Origin: Wurfbainia villosa
Taxonomy: Eukaryota > Streptophyta > Magnoliopsida > Zingiberales > Zingiberaceae
Direction: 5' to 3'
Assembly (NCBI GenBank): GCA_025175895.1
Contig: CM045994.1
Span: 64,262,727-64,326,726 of the forward strand
DNA: 64,000 nt
The notes beneath the pieces were generated by a model. That model saw only the letters and a list, made by a program, of their open reading frames with translations. It did no database searches and was not told the DNA's origin. Below, piece by piece: positions 8,980-21,234 of the stretch (position 1 is the stretch's first letter; every line of letters begins with the position of its first letter). The translations under genes and the position numbers were made by a program.

Positions 8980-10713
8980 ATGGCCGGCTCAAACATTCAC
9001 CCACCGAAGTTCGACGGCGAATTCGCTTGGTGGAAGAAGTGAATGGAGGTATTCTTCGAAACTGACTTTGAAATCCTTTTAATAATGGAAAACGGTTTTG
9101 AGTTGCCCAGGAACGAAAATGGGGAGCCATTGGAGAAATCAAGGTGGAGCAAGAGGCAAAGAGAAGAATATTTGGCAAATTCAAAGGCCAAGCACCACCT
9201 ATACAATGTCCTCCCTCAACAAGAAGTCAATAGGATAGGAGAGTGTGCTAGCGCCAAGAAAATGTGGGAGAAACTAATAGAAATCCATGAAGGCACATCC
9301 GAGGCAAAGCTAGCAAGGAGAGATGTTCTTCGCTCCCAATTGTCCAATATCAAACTTGAAAAGGGAGAGAAGGTAAAATCCCTACAATCTAGATTTAAGG
9401 AAATACTAACCGGTTTAACAAGTGTAGGTGAAAAGCTCTCCAACCGGGATATGGTAATGAAGGCCATAGATGCCTTTCCCCGGTCCTCAAGATGGAGCTC
9501 TATGGTGGATTCGTTCTACATCTCCAAGAACTTTGAAGTAAGTACCTTGGAGGAGTTCTTCTCAACAATGGAGCTCCACGAAATGAGGCTTGAAGGAATA
9601 CAAGAAGAGCCAAAAATCCAACCTTCAAGGGGAGTAGCATTGTTGGCAAACAAGGGGAAGAAGAAGATGGAAATCCCCTCCTCCGATGATGAAGCATCCT
9701 CATCCTCCTCCATGGATAGCATGGAAGAAGCGTATATGGTAAGGAGGGTAAGGTGTGCTTTAAAAGGTTTTCGATTTAATAAATCCAATGATAGGAGTAG
9801 AAGACAAAGGGGGAAAATCATTTGCTACAATTGCCAAGGAGAGGGACACATAAGGGACAATTGTCCTCTCCTAAACAAGAGCAAAGAAGAGAGGAAGAAG
9901 AAAGAAGAAAAGAAGAAGAAAAAGGGGAGCAAGAAGAAAGAGGAGAAGAAGACAAAGGAAAAGGGAAAGGCCAAAGCTCTCAGGCAAGGACTTGGGATGA
10001 TCCATCCTCATCCTCTTCATCATCATCGGAAGAGGAGAATGCCTTTGTCACCAATTTGGCCTTAATGGCCTTTGATGACTTGGATTGCTCCTCCACCGAA
10101 AATGAAGGATCAAGCTCAAGTGGAGAGAGCTCAAATGAAGGGGGAGTCTCCTCCACATCATCATCCTCCTCATCCGAAGAAGAAGAAGAGGACATGGAAA
10201 CTATGGTAACGAATCTAACTCCTAAGAAAATAGTTTCCATGGTTTCTAGCTTAACTAGGGATTTATTTAGAGCTAAGAAGAAGAACAAAAGCATGCTAGA
10301 TCAAATTAAGGACTTAGAAAATAAACTAGAAAAAGCATGCTTAAATGATGATAATATTTTTTCTTGCCATGATGATGCATGCTCACATGAATATATGCCA
10401 TTTAATGTTAATGATGCATGCATAGAAGAAAATAGGGCTCTAAGGGAAAAGGTAGACTATTTGACAAAAGCCCTAGAGAAATTCACAATTGGCTCAAACA
10501 CCTTGAACATGATCATAGGGAGCCAAAGAGCTAGCTTCAATAAGAAAGGCCTAGGTTATAAAGAAAAGAAAAAAAAAGGCCTACAAATGCCTAATTGCTA
10601 GGGGACAAGATAAAAAGAAAGTAATTGCTAGGAAATGGATTCCCAAGGAGTATCTTGTGAACCCCATAGGAAAGAACCTATTTTGGGTTCCAAAATCCAT
10701 CCTTAAGGGTTAG
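8980..10713 (+). pseudogene. gag: Gag of E, broken by one stop and two frameshifts
   Basis: The likely start is the ATG at 8980 (MAGSNIHPPKFDG). A TGA at 9040-9042 replaces the Trp expected before MEVFF. Next comes the gag core (LYNVLPQQEVNRIG, WEKLIEIHEGT, AFPRSSRWSSMVD) and a knuckle CYNCQGEGHIRDNC near 9825-9870. The frame shifts at about 9980 into a Ser/Glu-rich segment with a coiled-coil-like KDLENKLEKA part, and shifts again at the A-run 10564-10577. It ends with an IPKEY...FWVPKS block and TAG at 10711. The block order is as in gags A, B and D. It packages RNA in the particle. Confidence 0.88.
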
Positions 10714-11969
10714 AAAACCCCTAGGATAGTCAACCATATGCAATTGACCTATATCATATTTTGGTTGACTTAGGATGGCGGGACAACATTTTGAAATAGT
10801 GTTAGGTGATGATAACGTGCCTATAAATAGTTAATAATGTTTAAATCATGATAATCAATGTAATTGCTATGTATATGTGCAATCATGATTTATGATTTTG
10901 AAATTTGGTACATCATCATGAGAAATAGGGTTTAAATCATGCCTTAGGTGATATTTTGTTTATTATCATGATATAATACCTAATGCATGCTAACAATTCA
11001 ATGAATTCATGTGTTTCATGATCATAATGTAGAATTCATTCATATATGTCATTATGATCATGAGGATTGTTAGGGTGATACTTAACCTTGATAAAATTGC
11101 ATGAATATAATGATTAATTGTATATAAATACCTCTAGGATACATCTCACACTCACTATAGGCTATCATGATTGAAAACTTAGCATGAGTGAGATGTTAGG
11201 ATGATATAAATGTCCACTAATGCCTATGACACTTAGATGGTCATTTAAGGTATCAAAATAGCAATAATAGACCAATCATGGGGAAGGCTTATGTTTTATT
11301 CATAGACATATTGCCCAAAGATCATGGTTGGATATTTCATATGTTTTCAAAACAATTTCTTACCTTAAAATATGTGTATTCATGTTTTGAAACAATTCAA
11401 ACTGAAACTAGGTGTTAAAATGGATACTATCATAATAAAAAACCTAGTAGTTTTTTAAGCTTTTGGATTTTTGGCAAATACGTGAAAATATAATAATTTT
11501 TCATGAAGACCTATTTTTCACTGATAAATAATCTTACAAGAAATATGTTCCCCAAATTTCATGATTTTTTGAATTTTCTAGAATTTTTAATGCATTTATG
11601 AAATTCACCCAGAAAATCAGAATTTCGGAAACCATTGTGCGATCATTGCCATATCGATAGAATCATTGCTCACCTGAAAAATAGCCAAATATTTTCTGAA
11701 TTCAGATTTTAAACATGTTTTTGGTATTTTCCTTCTATTAGACTTGATGCCATAGGTTTATAACTTAGTATTAATCTTTTTGATGGTGTCAAAGGGGGAG
11801 AAATAATTGTGTTTAAGTAAATTATGATAGGGGGAGAATTTGTAGAGAGAGTTTCATGGATTAAGGGGGAGTTGCATGTTGTTATATCATGTTTATGTTT
11901 ACATGCTTTCTTACCTTAGAAATTTCTATCAAATGTTTTTCACCTAACTTAAACGGATTGTCACACATC
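10714..11969 (+). other. Non-coding tail of E in place of pol
   Basis: This is AT-rich with stops in all frames. It holds a hairpin with arms ACATCTCAC (11141) and GTGAGATGT (11188), and purine tracts at about 11791, 11830 and 11864. No trace of protease, integrase or RT motifs was found. Confidence 0.75.
11141..11196 (+). other. Hairpin with 9-bp arms in E tail
   Basis: ACATCTCAC (11141-11149) pairs with GTGAGATGT (11188-11196) across 38 nt. The same arms recur in A, B and I. Confidence 0.65.
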
Positions 11970-11984
11970 AAAAAAGGGGGAGAT
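11970..11984 (+). other. Polypurine tract of E
   Basis: An A-run plus GGGGGAGAT lies directly before the 3' LTR start TGTTAGGG. Confidence 0.85.
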
Positions 11985-13254
11985 TGTTAGGGCAATCTCT
12001 TGCCATGATAAGGTTTTGATGTGTGTGGCAAAGGGTTTAAGTTAGGTTGGTATTGTTATTTGATATGTGCGTTGGAGTCTTGCAGGACTTAGTAATTCAC
12101 ACATGGAGCCTTGGCGGGTTCACCCTCACAACCTCGTGCCTGGGTCGGAGAAGGAGCATTACAGAGCCGTGCGCTTGATGCTGCCGAGGGACCGTCGGAC
12201 GAGATGATTTGAAGTGAAGCCAAGGAAGTAGACTTCGGAGGCAAGAGACGCGAAGGAGCATTGCAGAGTCGTGCGCCTGATGCTGCCGAGGGACGTGGCC
12301 ACGAACGAAGAGAGCTTCGGCGAGGGACTTCGAGTGAGATGAGAGAATGAGTGAAATGTAAGTAGTTCATTAGGTGAACTTGGCCGAATGGCTGAGTGTC
12401 GGAGACTTGACCGCAAGGGTTAAGGTTTACCCGACCGTCGGAAGCTCAAACTTATGTTAAGTTTGAGTTTCACACGGCACCAGTCGACTGCCATGTAATG
12501 GCAATCGACTGCTCCGAGTCGAATGTAGTTCGATTGGTATTCGATTATTGGTCGCTTGAGGCCGCGTGATCGCCATATGTGAGGCGATCATTGCCAAGAT
12601 ATCGATCACTGAAGCAAGGCGTGATCGATTAGTTGAAAGGTTTTGCCCGAACCGCTCGTAGCCGTGGCGCCGACTACGGAGTAGCGATCGGATGAGGTCC
12701 ATCAGTCGACTGCCAAGTATTCCGTTGAACTACAACGGTCGGGATCCGACGTGTTCGGAGACCGTTGTAGTGGCGGCAGTCGACTGCCAAGGGTAGCAGT
12801 CGATTGGTGGCGGCCAACGGGAAGAAAAGCCTCCTCTCTATAAAAAGAGAGGGTGTGGAGCTTTGGGGGGCTAATGCTCTTACTCCAAACGACCATCCAA
12901 GTGCCCCACAAGCTCTAAACTCTTCTTACTTGTTTTTACTCTATTCTTATTGTAAGAAGAGTGATCTTGATTGTAAAGGTTACCTCCACCTAGCTTGGTG
13001 CAAAGGAGAGACCATTAGTGGATTGGTTTTGGCGGAGTGATTCACCGAGGACGAATCGGGGACCGTGGATTAGCGGCGTAGCCGTGAACCACGTTACACC
13101 ATCTTGTTAGCGTTTGATTTCTTGTATTTCTATTTGCTTGTCTTGCTTTATTATTGTTTTAGTTGCTAATCTCTTTGTAGGCGAGCAAATACCGACATCC
13201 AACGCGTTGAGGGCTATTCACCCCCCTCTAGCCGGCCGTCTCGATCTCCCAACA
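11985..13254 (+). repeat. 3' LTR of E (1270 bp)
   Basis: This is the longer of E's two LTRs. It has at least five cagtcgactg-type motifs (about 12481-12512 and 12700-12805), two of them in the roughly 90-bp block missing from the 5' LTR. TATA box at 12839-12845; ends TGTTAGGG/CCCAACA. Confidence 0.93.
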
Positions 13255-13259
13255 TAACC

Positions 13260-14995
13260 TAGCTTTATTTCTCACTATTTCTCCTTTATCATTCAATTTA
13301 TTCTTGAATACCCATTTGGTTCCTATTATGGTAGCTTGATCAGGTCTTGGAACTAAATCCCAAACTTGACTTCTCTCAAATTGTCCCAATTCATCTTGCA
13401 TTGCTATAACCCGATCGGATCAAGCAAAGCTTCATCAATTACTTTTGGTTCAATTTCAGAGATTAATGCTTCTTGATTCTCTTCATTTCTAAAGAATGAT
13501 CTTGTCCTCACCCCATGATGGATGTCTCCAACAACTTGGTCTAGGGAATGACTAGTGACCATTCTAGTGGATCTTGGTACTTGAGATGTTTCTTGAAACT
13601 CATCGTTAGATACAATCTCAAGCAATGACCCTTCTGATCTAGATTTTTCATTGTCAGAGTCAGATTTGACTCCCCCTACACTTGTGTCCTCCTTCAAACT
13701 CAATCTTTTTAGTTCGACCTCTACTGCATCAGTATTATCCTTAGAGTCAATTTGGTCTTTACATTCCTCAAAAACCATATTTGACGATTCCTCAACCAAA
13801 TTTGTTCGTTTGTTGTAAACTCGATAAGCCTTACTAGTGAGGGAATATCCTAACAAGACACCTTCATCTGCTTTTTGCGAATTTTCTAGATGATCCTTAG
13901 TGTTTAAAATGAAAACCTTGCAACCAAAAACCCTAAGATGTTTGATTGTTGGTGGTTTTCCGAACCATAGTTCACGAGGTGTTTTTCCTAAGAATCTATG
14001 TATCAAAACTCTATTTTGAACATAGCATGCAGTGTTAATTGCCTCAGCCCACAAGTAACTAGGAAGAGCATACTCATTTAGCATACTCCTCGCAGCTTCT
14101 TGTAAAGCTCTATTCTTCCTCTCTACCACACCATTTTGTTGTGGTGTCCTAGGAGTGGAAAACTCATGTTTATAGCCTTTTTCTAAACAGAATTCCTTAA
14201 ACCTCATATTTTCAAATTCTCCTCCATGATCACTCCTAATTGTTTTAATTGTTGAGTTTTTCTCATTCTCAATTCTTCTACAAAAAGAAATAAAAATTTC
14301 TAATGTTTGATCCTTATGTTTGAGAAAGAAGGTCCATGTATATCTAGTATAGTCATCTACTACTACCAAGCAATATCTACTTCCATTCAAGGTTTTAGTG
14401 GAGCTACTATCAAACAAATCTAAATGCAATAAATCTAAAGCATTTAAAGTACTTACAGTGTTCTTGCTTTTGTGTGATGCTCTTATTTATTTACCTTTTT
14501 GACATGCATCACATAGCTTGTCCTTTTTGTACTTGAGCAATGGTAGACCCTGCACAAGCTCTTCCTTGGCCAACCTCTTGATATTTTTCATGTTGACGTG
14601 TGCTAGTCTCCGATGCCATAGCCATGATTCATCTTCTTTGGACAAAAAACACTTCACACGCAGGTTAGTAGCACTACTAAATTGAACTTGATATATATTC
14701 TCCTTCCTAGTCCCTATTAGCATGATAGTATCAGTTTCATTATGTTTAATTAAGCATTTAGTTGAATAAAATTCTACTCTATATCCTTCATCACATAATT
14801 GACTGACACTTAACAAATTAAAAGCCATTCCTCTAACTAGCAGAACATTCTTAATCCTAAATTGTTCAGATATTACTATGTCTCATACTCCTAAGACTTC
14901 TAGTTTGCCACTATTACCAAAAAAAACAGTACCTTTACTCCTGTTTTTAAATGTAGCAAACTTTGAGGAGTCCCCGGTCATGTGCTTGGAGCATC
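13260..14995 (-). pseudogene. pol: Protease, integrase and RT start of D (N-terminal part of pol)
   Basis: In order on the minus strand: a protease remnant with DSRCSKHMTGD (Gly of the usual DSGCS replaced by Arg, about 14980); the GAG-pre-integrase zinc region with WLWHRRLAHVN and CDACQKGK; the integrase core with LLHLDLFD, a DDYTR region and SDHGGEFE; then the linker and the first RT residues up to the E insertion. Breaks seen: TGA at 14883-14885, TAA at 14484-14486 right after CQKGK, and a frameshift near 13415. It makes cDNA and inserts it into the genome; this copy is dead. Confidence 0.88.
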
Positions 14996-15045
14996 TGCTA
15001 TCTACAACTCACATCATTGGACACTCCCCCTCGATCGGTACCTAA

Positions 15046-16622
15046 TCAAACACGAAAAACAAGATCTTTTGGAACCCAGATTTTGGGTCCATTAGTATTT
15101 ACAACATATTGTTTAGGAATCCAAGCCTTAGATGTGTTTGCTTTACCAACGTGAGTTCTATTTACTAATGACATGAAACTGAATTCCCTTTTTGTTGGTT
15201 TGTAGCCTATTCCTGCTCTGTTGTAAACTGCTCTTTGGGCATCTAAAATCATGTTAAGAGTTTGAGAGCTTGTTGTGAATTTCTCAAGTGTGCACTTGAG
15301 ATCATCAACTTGTGCTCTCAAGAAATTGTTTTCTTCCCTAAGTTTTTCGATTTCATAAGTATCAATCCTAATTTCTGCAGGAACAGAATCCTGAGTTTTA
15401 AGCTCCTCTAATTCTGATTTCAACATCTTAACTTTATTTTTTGATCTACTCAAGACATTAGTTAAGCATGCTACTGTTTCATACAATTTATCTAGTTCAG
15501 GAGATGTTACCTCATCATCATCAGATGATGACGATGTGTCCTTCCGTGAAGACTCATCTGAATCTGAGTGATCAAACGCCATTAGTGCCATATGCTTGGC
15601 TCCTTTTGCCCTGTCTTCATCTTCTGAGGAACTGGAAGAAGAGTCATCCCATGTTGCCCTCAACGCCTTCTTCTTCCTGGACTTGTCCTCTTTCTTGTTG
15701 AGATCAGACATTCACTCTTGATGTGCCCTTTCTGTTACACTCAAAACACACCACATCAGTTACCTCTAAATTTATGTAATGACTTACCTTTCCTCTTGTC
15801 TGCGAAGATTTTCTTTACATCCTTCTTATTGTACTTCTGCTTCTCCTCATCATCCTCCTCACGAAATTGGCTACCTCATTTGGATGAGGACTCGTAAATC
15901 ACTACTACTTGTCTCGGATGAGGATGAAGATGACTCCTTCTTCTTCTCCTTTTTTGTTCTCCTTGTATTGCTCACTGCAACAAAAGCAATACCTTTCTCT
16001 TTTGGACCCTTGTTAGCTTGCTCATGTAGTTCCATTTCACAAAATAATTCATCCAACTTTATAGTAGATAGATCCTTGATACTTTGTAGGCATCTACCAT
16101 AGATGACCACAAAGCATTTCGAGAAAAGACTTTAGGACGTACGATAATGTCTCTATTCTCCAAATTTTCTCCGAATGCCCATTCAATACTTCCTTGAACC
16201 TTCCATGCAACTCGCCAACAGTCTCGCCATCTTTCATAGCGAGATTTTGCAGCTGGTTCATGTAGAGATCTCGCTTTGCTATCCTCGAGTCTCTTGTCCC
16301 TTCGTTCAGTTCTATCAGTTTATTCCAGAGATCTTGCGCGCTGCTGAACGGACCCACTTTGTTGAGTTGATCCTTCGCTAGACCACATTGCAGAGTCACG
16401 GTGGCCTTAGCATTTGCTTGCGCCTTGCGTTTTGTTCTCTGATCCACCTTCCGGACTCAAGTACTTTGCCTTGCGCCCATCGGTGTCGTGAAGCCTTGAT
16501 CTAGAAAACCACATATCTATCTCAGTCATGAGATAGTACTCCATCCGGCTTCGCCAATACTGGAAGTTCGTTCCGTCAAAGAATGGAGTCCTGTTTGTGC
16601 TGTAACCTTCTTGCATCGCCAT
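15046..16622 (-). pseudogene. gag: Gag of D, with several frameshifts
   Basis: It begins at the ATG at 16622 (MAMQEGYSTNRTPFFDG) about 45 bases inside the primer site. The core includes NKVGPFSSAQDLW, KLIELNEGTRDS and a SFL-block. A zinc knuckle CFECNRKG at about 15740 is broken by one missing base. A Ser/Asp-rich linker and a coiled-coil-like ELEELKTQ...EKLREENNFLRAQ segment follow, ending with WIPKQYV...WVPKDLV and a stop at 15046. Frameshifts lie at about 16500, 16110, 15890 and 15725. Only about 45 bp separate gag from protease, unlike A, B and I. Confidence 0.85.
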
Positions 16623-16665
16623 TTGAACTTACTCTTGCGGTTGTGAATCCGAAGAAGAGCACCAG

Positions 16666-16679
16666 GCTCTGATACCAAT
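16666..16679 (-). other. Primer-binding site of D
   Basis: Minus-strand ATTGGTATCAGAGC directly follows the 5' LTR and is complementary to initiator tRNA-Met. Confidence 0.9.
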
Positions 16680-18180
16680 TGTAGGATCGTTGGCGTCGCT
16701 AGAAAGGGGGGGAAATGAATAGCTACGCTTGTCTTTTCAATTCGTTGTACCCTTCTACAATGATTAGTACGCAGCGGGAACAAGAAAACGAATACAGAAA
16801 GAATGACAAACGCAAACACACTAATTTTACGTGGTTCGGAACACAAGTCCCTACTCCACGGTTGAGCCCTCGTCGGCTCTAGTGATGCACACCACCACTA
16901 TAAACTTCTCCTTCTCGGTGATACACCGAAGGTGGAGCAACCCTTTTGCACAGTTTATCAGAAACTTTACAAGAAAGCTTACAGTAGACAATGAAGAAGC
17001 AGTAAAACGAATACAGATTTCAGAGAGAATGAAGATGCTCCTTGCTTGCTGAATCGTTGACACTCCTGTTGGATGATCAAGGCTTTTTGAATGAAGAAAC
17101 TTTTTCCACCCGTGTCTTTCTTCAGAAAATGTCGTAAGTTATTTTCTTTTTCTCTTCTTACCTTGAATAACAGCCCAGAATACTTTATAACTCGAGCCTG
17201 ATTAGGGCTTTTCTGCCCGCTCAGTCGAGTCGCCTCGACTGGTGCCTCGACTGGAGCATTAATTGGCATTTATTAATGGCTTCAACGGTAAGATTTGGAC
17301 CATAATTAGTTTTATTTCCGTTGAAACATAGGTCCAGTCGAGGCGATGATCCGCTGCCTCGACTGGCAGGCTTTGGTTCCAACCGAACAGAGCAATAGTC
17401 GAGCTCCCAGTCGACAGTCCCTTGCGTCTGTTCCATTGGATCAAAGCTCTAGTCGAGTCGCCGCCTCGACTGGCAGGCTTTGGTTCCAACCGAACGGAGC
17501 AATAGTCGAGCTCCCAGTCGACAGTCCCTTGCGTCTGTTCCGTTGGATCAAAACTCTAGTCGAGTCGCTGCCTCGACTGTTGTCGGTTTTCCTACGAACA
17601 TACAGGCCGCAGTCGAGACATCAACCGACTGTGGCTTGCCTCTGCTCGTAAGAAATAACCTCAGTCGCCGCCTCGGCCGTCTGATCGAACCTCTTGTTTG
17701 TCGGGCGGTCAAGCTCTCGATCGACACCTCCTTGCGTCGCTTAGTTGAACCAAGCATCGATCGGCCGACGCCTCGGCGGTATGAGTCAACTGCTTGCTCG
17801 TCAAGAGCGCGATAAGTTCGATCAGCGTCACCTCGACTACCACCTTTACCTGATGCCTATGAATTACTGTTCATAGGTCTTCCATGCCAGGAATCATCTC
17901 CGGGACTTCGTGCCAAGACTCCCTGTCCGGGTCTTCACTGCCAAGAGGCCACGCCTCCGGGACTTCACTGCCAAGACTCCTCGTCCGGGTCTTCGCTTGC
18001 CAGGACTCCACGTCCGGGTCTTCATGTCAGGACTCCATGTCATGCATCCAGTCCTCGACCTACAAGAGATTTCCTAAAAATACATCTCAACCAACCGTAT
18101 GAGATAAACACATAATTATCACCTTGACTTAAACCCTTGTCAATCACCAAAAACATCATTCGGGTCTGATTGCACCAACA
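16680..18180 (-). repeat. 5' LTR of D (1501 bp)
   Basis: It mirrors the 2363-3871 LTR. TATA box at 17183-17190 (minus). The palindrome array spans about 17221-17780 and the minisatellite about 17880-18045. It retains bases missing from the partner at CCAGG, CCGGG and CCTG sites. Confidence 0.92.
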
Positions 18181-18185
18181 CTAAG

Positions 18186-18520
18186 CATATAAGAGTGTGG
18201 AGTGGGCCGATGGACACCAGGCTAGTGAGAGGTGGGACATGGGAGAACAAGAATAAGAAGAACCTCTAGCTCTAGCTGACGAACCCTATTCGTCCGTATC
18301 CGAGCAGCTAGATAGTTTGCGCTATGACTATGTTGAGTTCACGGAGACGGTAGACACATGGTTCATGGAGCTCCAAATGACGATCAATACCAAATTTGAG
18401 GAGCTTCAGACTAGTATAGATACACGGTTCTCAGAAGTTTCTACCCAACAGGCGGAAATTCTCACCCTCCTACGCTCTTTGACGACTGATTCTTCGGGTC
18501 CCTCTTCATCGGCCATGTAG
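18186..18520 (+). pseudogene. Extra 3' ORF of C, C-terminal part
   Basis: It resumes after D with VEWADGH, has further stops before about 18270, then 68 open residues (18317-18520) rich in heptads (TKFEELQ, TRFSEVSTQQAEIL). The C-terminal part of D's extra ORF is clearly homologous. It lies just before the non-coding tail and 3' LTR of C, as in D. Function unknown; probably a coiled coil. Confidence 0.7.
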
Positions 18521-19277
18521 TTTTGATATTTCTTCCGTGTGTATCTAAATTCTAGAATTCTGGATGCTATCGAAGATTTAGAGACCTTGTGAAATGAACA
18601 TTGTTAATGGAATGTTGAAATCACTGTGTAAAAATATTTTTTGGCGCTGAATGTTTTTATGGAATGAACAATGTTAATTCTGTGTGTTTTTTTTCATTAA
18701 TGAATATGTATTTCTTGCTGTTTATATGTGTTGTTACCAGGTTTTATCACAATTATTTTAAGGGGAAACTCTGTCATTTTTTTTAAATAAAATTCTCCAT
18801 GCCTCTAAATATGTATGATTCATTTATGGTGCTTTCATTACATTTTATTGAAATTTCTTGTTGGTGCATTGGATAACTAGGAGTAAGGATTTAGGGGGAG
18901 GATACTATAAATTGCTCAATTTAATCCTTTCCGGGTTATTGTATTCCCATACTCTCAACATTCCTATGATTTTTTTTTGGTGTTTGCCAAAGGGGGAGAG
19001 ATAAGTGGAGTTTAAGTTGATATAAGTTGTTAAAGAAAATCAGGCTTAAACCTTTAAGTTCAAGAAATTCATTCTAAAAATCCTAGCATCTTATTGCAAA
19101 TCCATCTATGGAATGAAAATCTATTGCAAATCCTATTATGGCATGATAATATTATTGCATATTTTTGTTTAATATCATGATTCGATGAAGTTCTAAAATG
19201 CAAATTCTATACAATTCTGAGAATATCATATTGTGTTATAATTGCATCACCTAAACATAAACCATATTGTCAAACAT
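18521..19277 (+). other. Non-coding 3' tail of C
   Basis: This is AT-rich with purine tracts at about 18892-18903 and 18988-19000. It ends in the caaacatcaaaaag block seen before the LTRs of D and F. I see no frame. Confidence 0.6.
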
Positions 19278-19292
19278 CAAAAAGGGGAAGAT
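19278..19292 (+). other. Polypurine tract of C
   Basis: TCAAAAAGGGGAAGAT lies directly before TGTTGGTGCAATC at 19293. Confidence 0.75.
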
Positions 19293-19429
19293 TGTTGGTG
19301 CAATCAGACCAAAATGATGTTTTGGTGTTCGATAAGGGTTTAAGTCAAGGTGATAATTATGTGTTATCTCATGCAGTTGGTTGAGATGTATTTTCAAAAA
19401 ATTCCTTGTAGGTTGAGGACCGGATGCAA

Positions 19430-19621
19430 GGTAATGAAGTCCCGGACGAGGAGTTTTGGAAAGTGAAGACCTGGACGAGGAGTCTTGGTATGAAGACTCG
19501 GATGAAGAGTCTTGGCACGATGACCCGAACGAGGAGTCCTGGCACGAAGACCCGGACGAGGAGTCTTGGCATGAAAACCCGGACGAGGAGTCCTGACACG
19601 AAGACCCAGACGAGGAGTCTT
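19430..19621 (+). repeat. 27-bp minisatellite in C LTR, first part
   Basis: Seven or so units of gacccggacgaggagtcttg with gcatgaa. It continues after B at 28618-28790 for five more units. Confidence 0.88.
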
Positions 19622-20746
19622 TGTTGGTGCAGTAGGCACCTAAGTCGAACCTGAGTTTTGATTATAGCAAACGATACAAAGTTAAGCTCATGTCATTATC
19701 TCACGAGCTGAATCGAGTGTGCAGAAATGCTAAGCTAAGCCGAAGGTCAGCGACACTCGGAGAGAACCGTAGTGGTCGGGCGACACCGGGAGGACTTCGG
19801 AGGGAGCCGAAGGAATCAGGTGGAGACCGAAAGCAAGGCTTCAAAGGTAAATGTTGAGGTAAGCTCGTGTGAGTGAGCGTAAGTAAGGTCGAGTCCTTCA
19901 TACGGTGACATCCTTAGGCGACGATTCGACCAAGACTTCCCATGGAAGGTCTATGTTGAGATCGGACGGCAAGTGACCGTCGAATTCACTTATATTTCGA
20001 GCTAACTCTTTATTACAGTCGAAAAGTTTGGAAATCAGTTCAACCGGCCAAGGATAAGTTCAACTGCTGAGCCATCAGTTCAACCGGCCAAGGATCAGTT
20101 CAACCGGCCAAGAAATCAGTTCGACCGATGGTCAAAAATCAGCCTCGAGGAGTCAAGCTTTATCACTATTTTTCAAGGAGTCTTGTGCCAAATTCCTATT
20201 GGTTGAAGACCCATTCGAAAAGGGGCTCAAGGGATATAAAAGGAGGGTCTCTCCTAGGGTTTTTCATCAATCTCTAAGTGCTCAAAAGCCTCCGCAATGC
20301 TACGACTCTCCGACGACTCTACAATGACGAAGTGCTGCCAACAACCCTAGCTTAATTTATATTTACTAGTTATTGGTATAATTTTATTTTTTCATCTCTT
20401 TTATACTGCAATTCTTTATTGAGGTTTTCTATCGTTGCATTTTACATTAATAGAAGAGAGGGTGTGTCTCTCTATCTTTTGCTTTCGAAGGTTTTTGTAA
20501 TCGACTAACTCCTACCTCCAACGAGGAGGAGTGTTTTAGTGTTTTGCCCTCCGTGCATGGTCAAGGACCACTAGGGCCTTGGAGTAGTAGCCGAAGGCTA
20601 CGAACCAAGTAAAAATATTTGTCTCCTTTATTTATTGCTTATCTTTCCGCTGCAATTAATTATCTACTCGGGTTTTAATGAACGAACAAAAAAAAAGGTT
20701 TTATCGCTATTCACCCCCCCCTCTAGCGATTCGCTTCGATCCAACA
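19622..20746 (+). repeat. 5' LTR of B (1125 bp)
   Basis: It runs TGTTGGTGCAGTAGGCACC to TTCGATCCAACA. A repeat array cagttcaaccggccaaggat lies at about 20036-20130, before the TATA box at 20235. Confidence 0.94.
20235..20243 (+). promoter_or_regulatory. TATA box of B 5' LTR
   Basis: TATAAAAGGAGGG, nearly identical to 28123 (3' LTR), 35709 and 52261 (A). Confidence 0.7.
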
Positions 20747-20747
20747 A

Positions 20748-20760
20748 TTGGTATAAGAGC
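20748..20760 (+). other. Primer-binding site of B
   Basis: TTGGTATAAGAGC, one mismatch from the initiator-Met consensus (C to A), directly after the LTR. Confidence 0.85.
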
Positions 20761-21234
20761 CGGGGGCGCTTAGATTTGGTGAAACCACCAATCTAGCATT
20801 TTTTACAGATTTTTTTTTTCGTTCGTTTAAATTTTTCTCCCGCACTACTAATCCAAGACGAAGTCTTGGTACTCTTCGTTTGGTTTTGTTTTGCAAGTAT
20901 TCGCTTTTGGAGTAGCCGACGGTAAAACGAGCATAACTTTTCGTACAAGTTAACCCACGAAATGGGCTACCTACCAAAACGAAGCTCTCGGAGAGATCTA
21001 CACTTCTTACCAGGGTAAACCCTCGTAACAAGCTATATTCATCCCCAAAAACCATCGTTTAGTATCATTTTTTGGACATCGAAGGTTGTAAGTGTTCATC
21101 TTTTATTTTAGTTGGTTATTTCTCATTTATTCCTTTTGTTTCTTTTCATTTCCTACATTACTAATCCAAGACGAAGTCTTGGAACCTTTTTTGTGTTTTT
21201 TTTTGTATTTTTTTGTGCAAGGTTTCCCTTCCAA

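Larger units (their letters stand above)
7746..13254 (+). mobile_element. Element E: gag-only Copia element (non-autonomous)
   Basis: It has LTRs of 1172 and 1270 bp, an initiator-Met primer site, a Sirevirus-type gag, a 1.27-kb non-coding tail with four purine tracts, and matching TAACC target duplicates. There is no protease, integrase, RT or RNase H anywhere in the 5.5 kb. LTR ends are TGTTAGGG and CCCAACA. It must have moved with enzymes supplied by another element, possibly a relative with the same LTR. Confidence 0.93.
2363..18180 (-). mobile_element. Element D: full-length Sirevirus-type Copia element, with E nested inside
   Basis: D has LTRs of 1509 and 1501 bp, an initiator-Met primer site, gag, pol, an extra 3' ORF and a purine tract, in the order expected on the minus strand. 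Without E it is about 10.3 kb. Flanking CTAAG repeats match. Gag has several frameshifts; pol has two stops and one frameshift; the RT/RNase H half is open. It is a member of the same family as its host element C, in inverted orientation. Confidence 0.93.

Noticed and set aside
9500..10294. Ser-rich frames opposite E gag
   Set aside because: Mirror frames of the Ser/Glu/Lys-rich gag segment on the other strand.
16660..16680. tRNA gene fragments at sites reading TGGTATCAGAGC
   Set aside because: All such sites (8919, 16666, 20748, 36110, 53364, 62207) are primer-binding sites next to LTRs; no cloverleaf is present.
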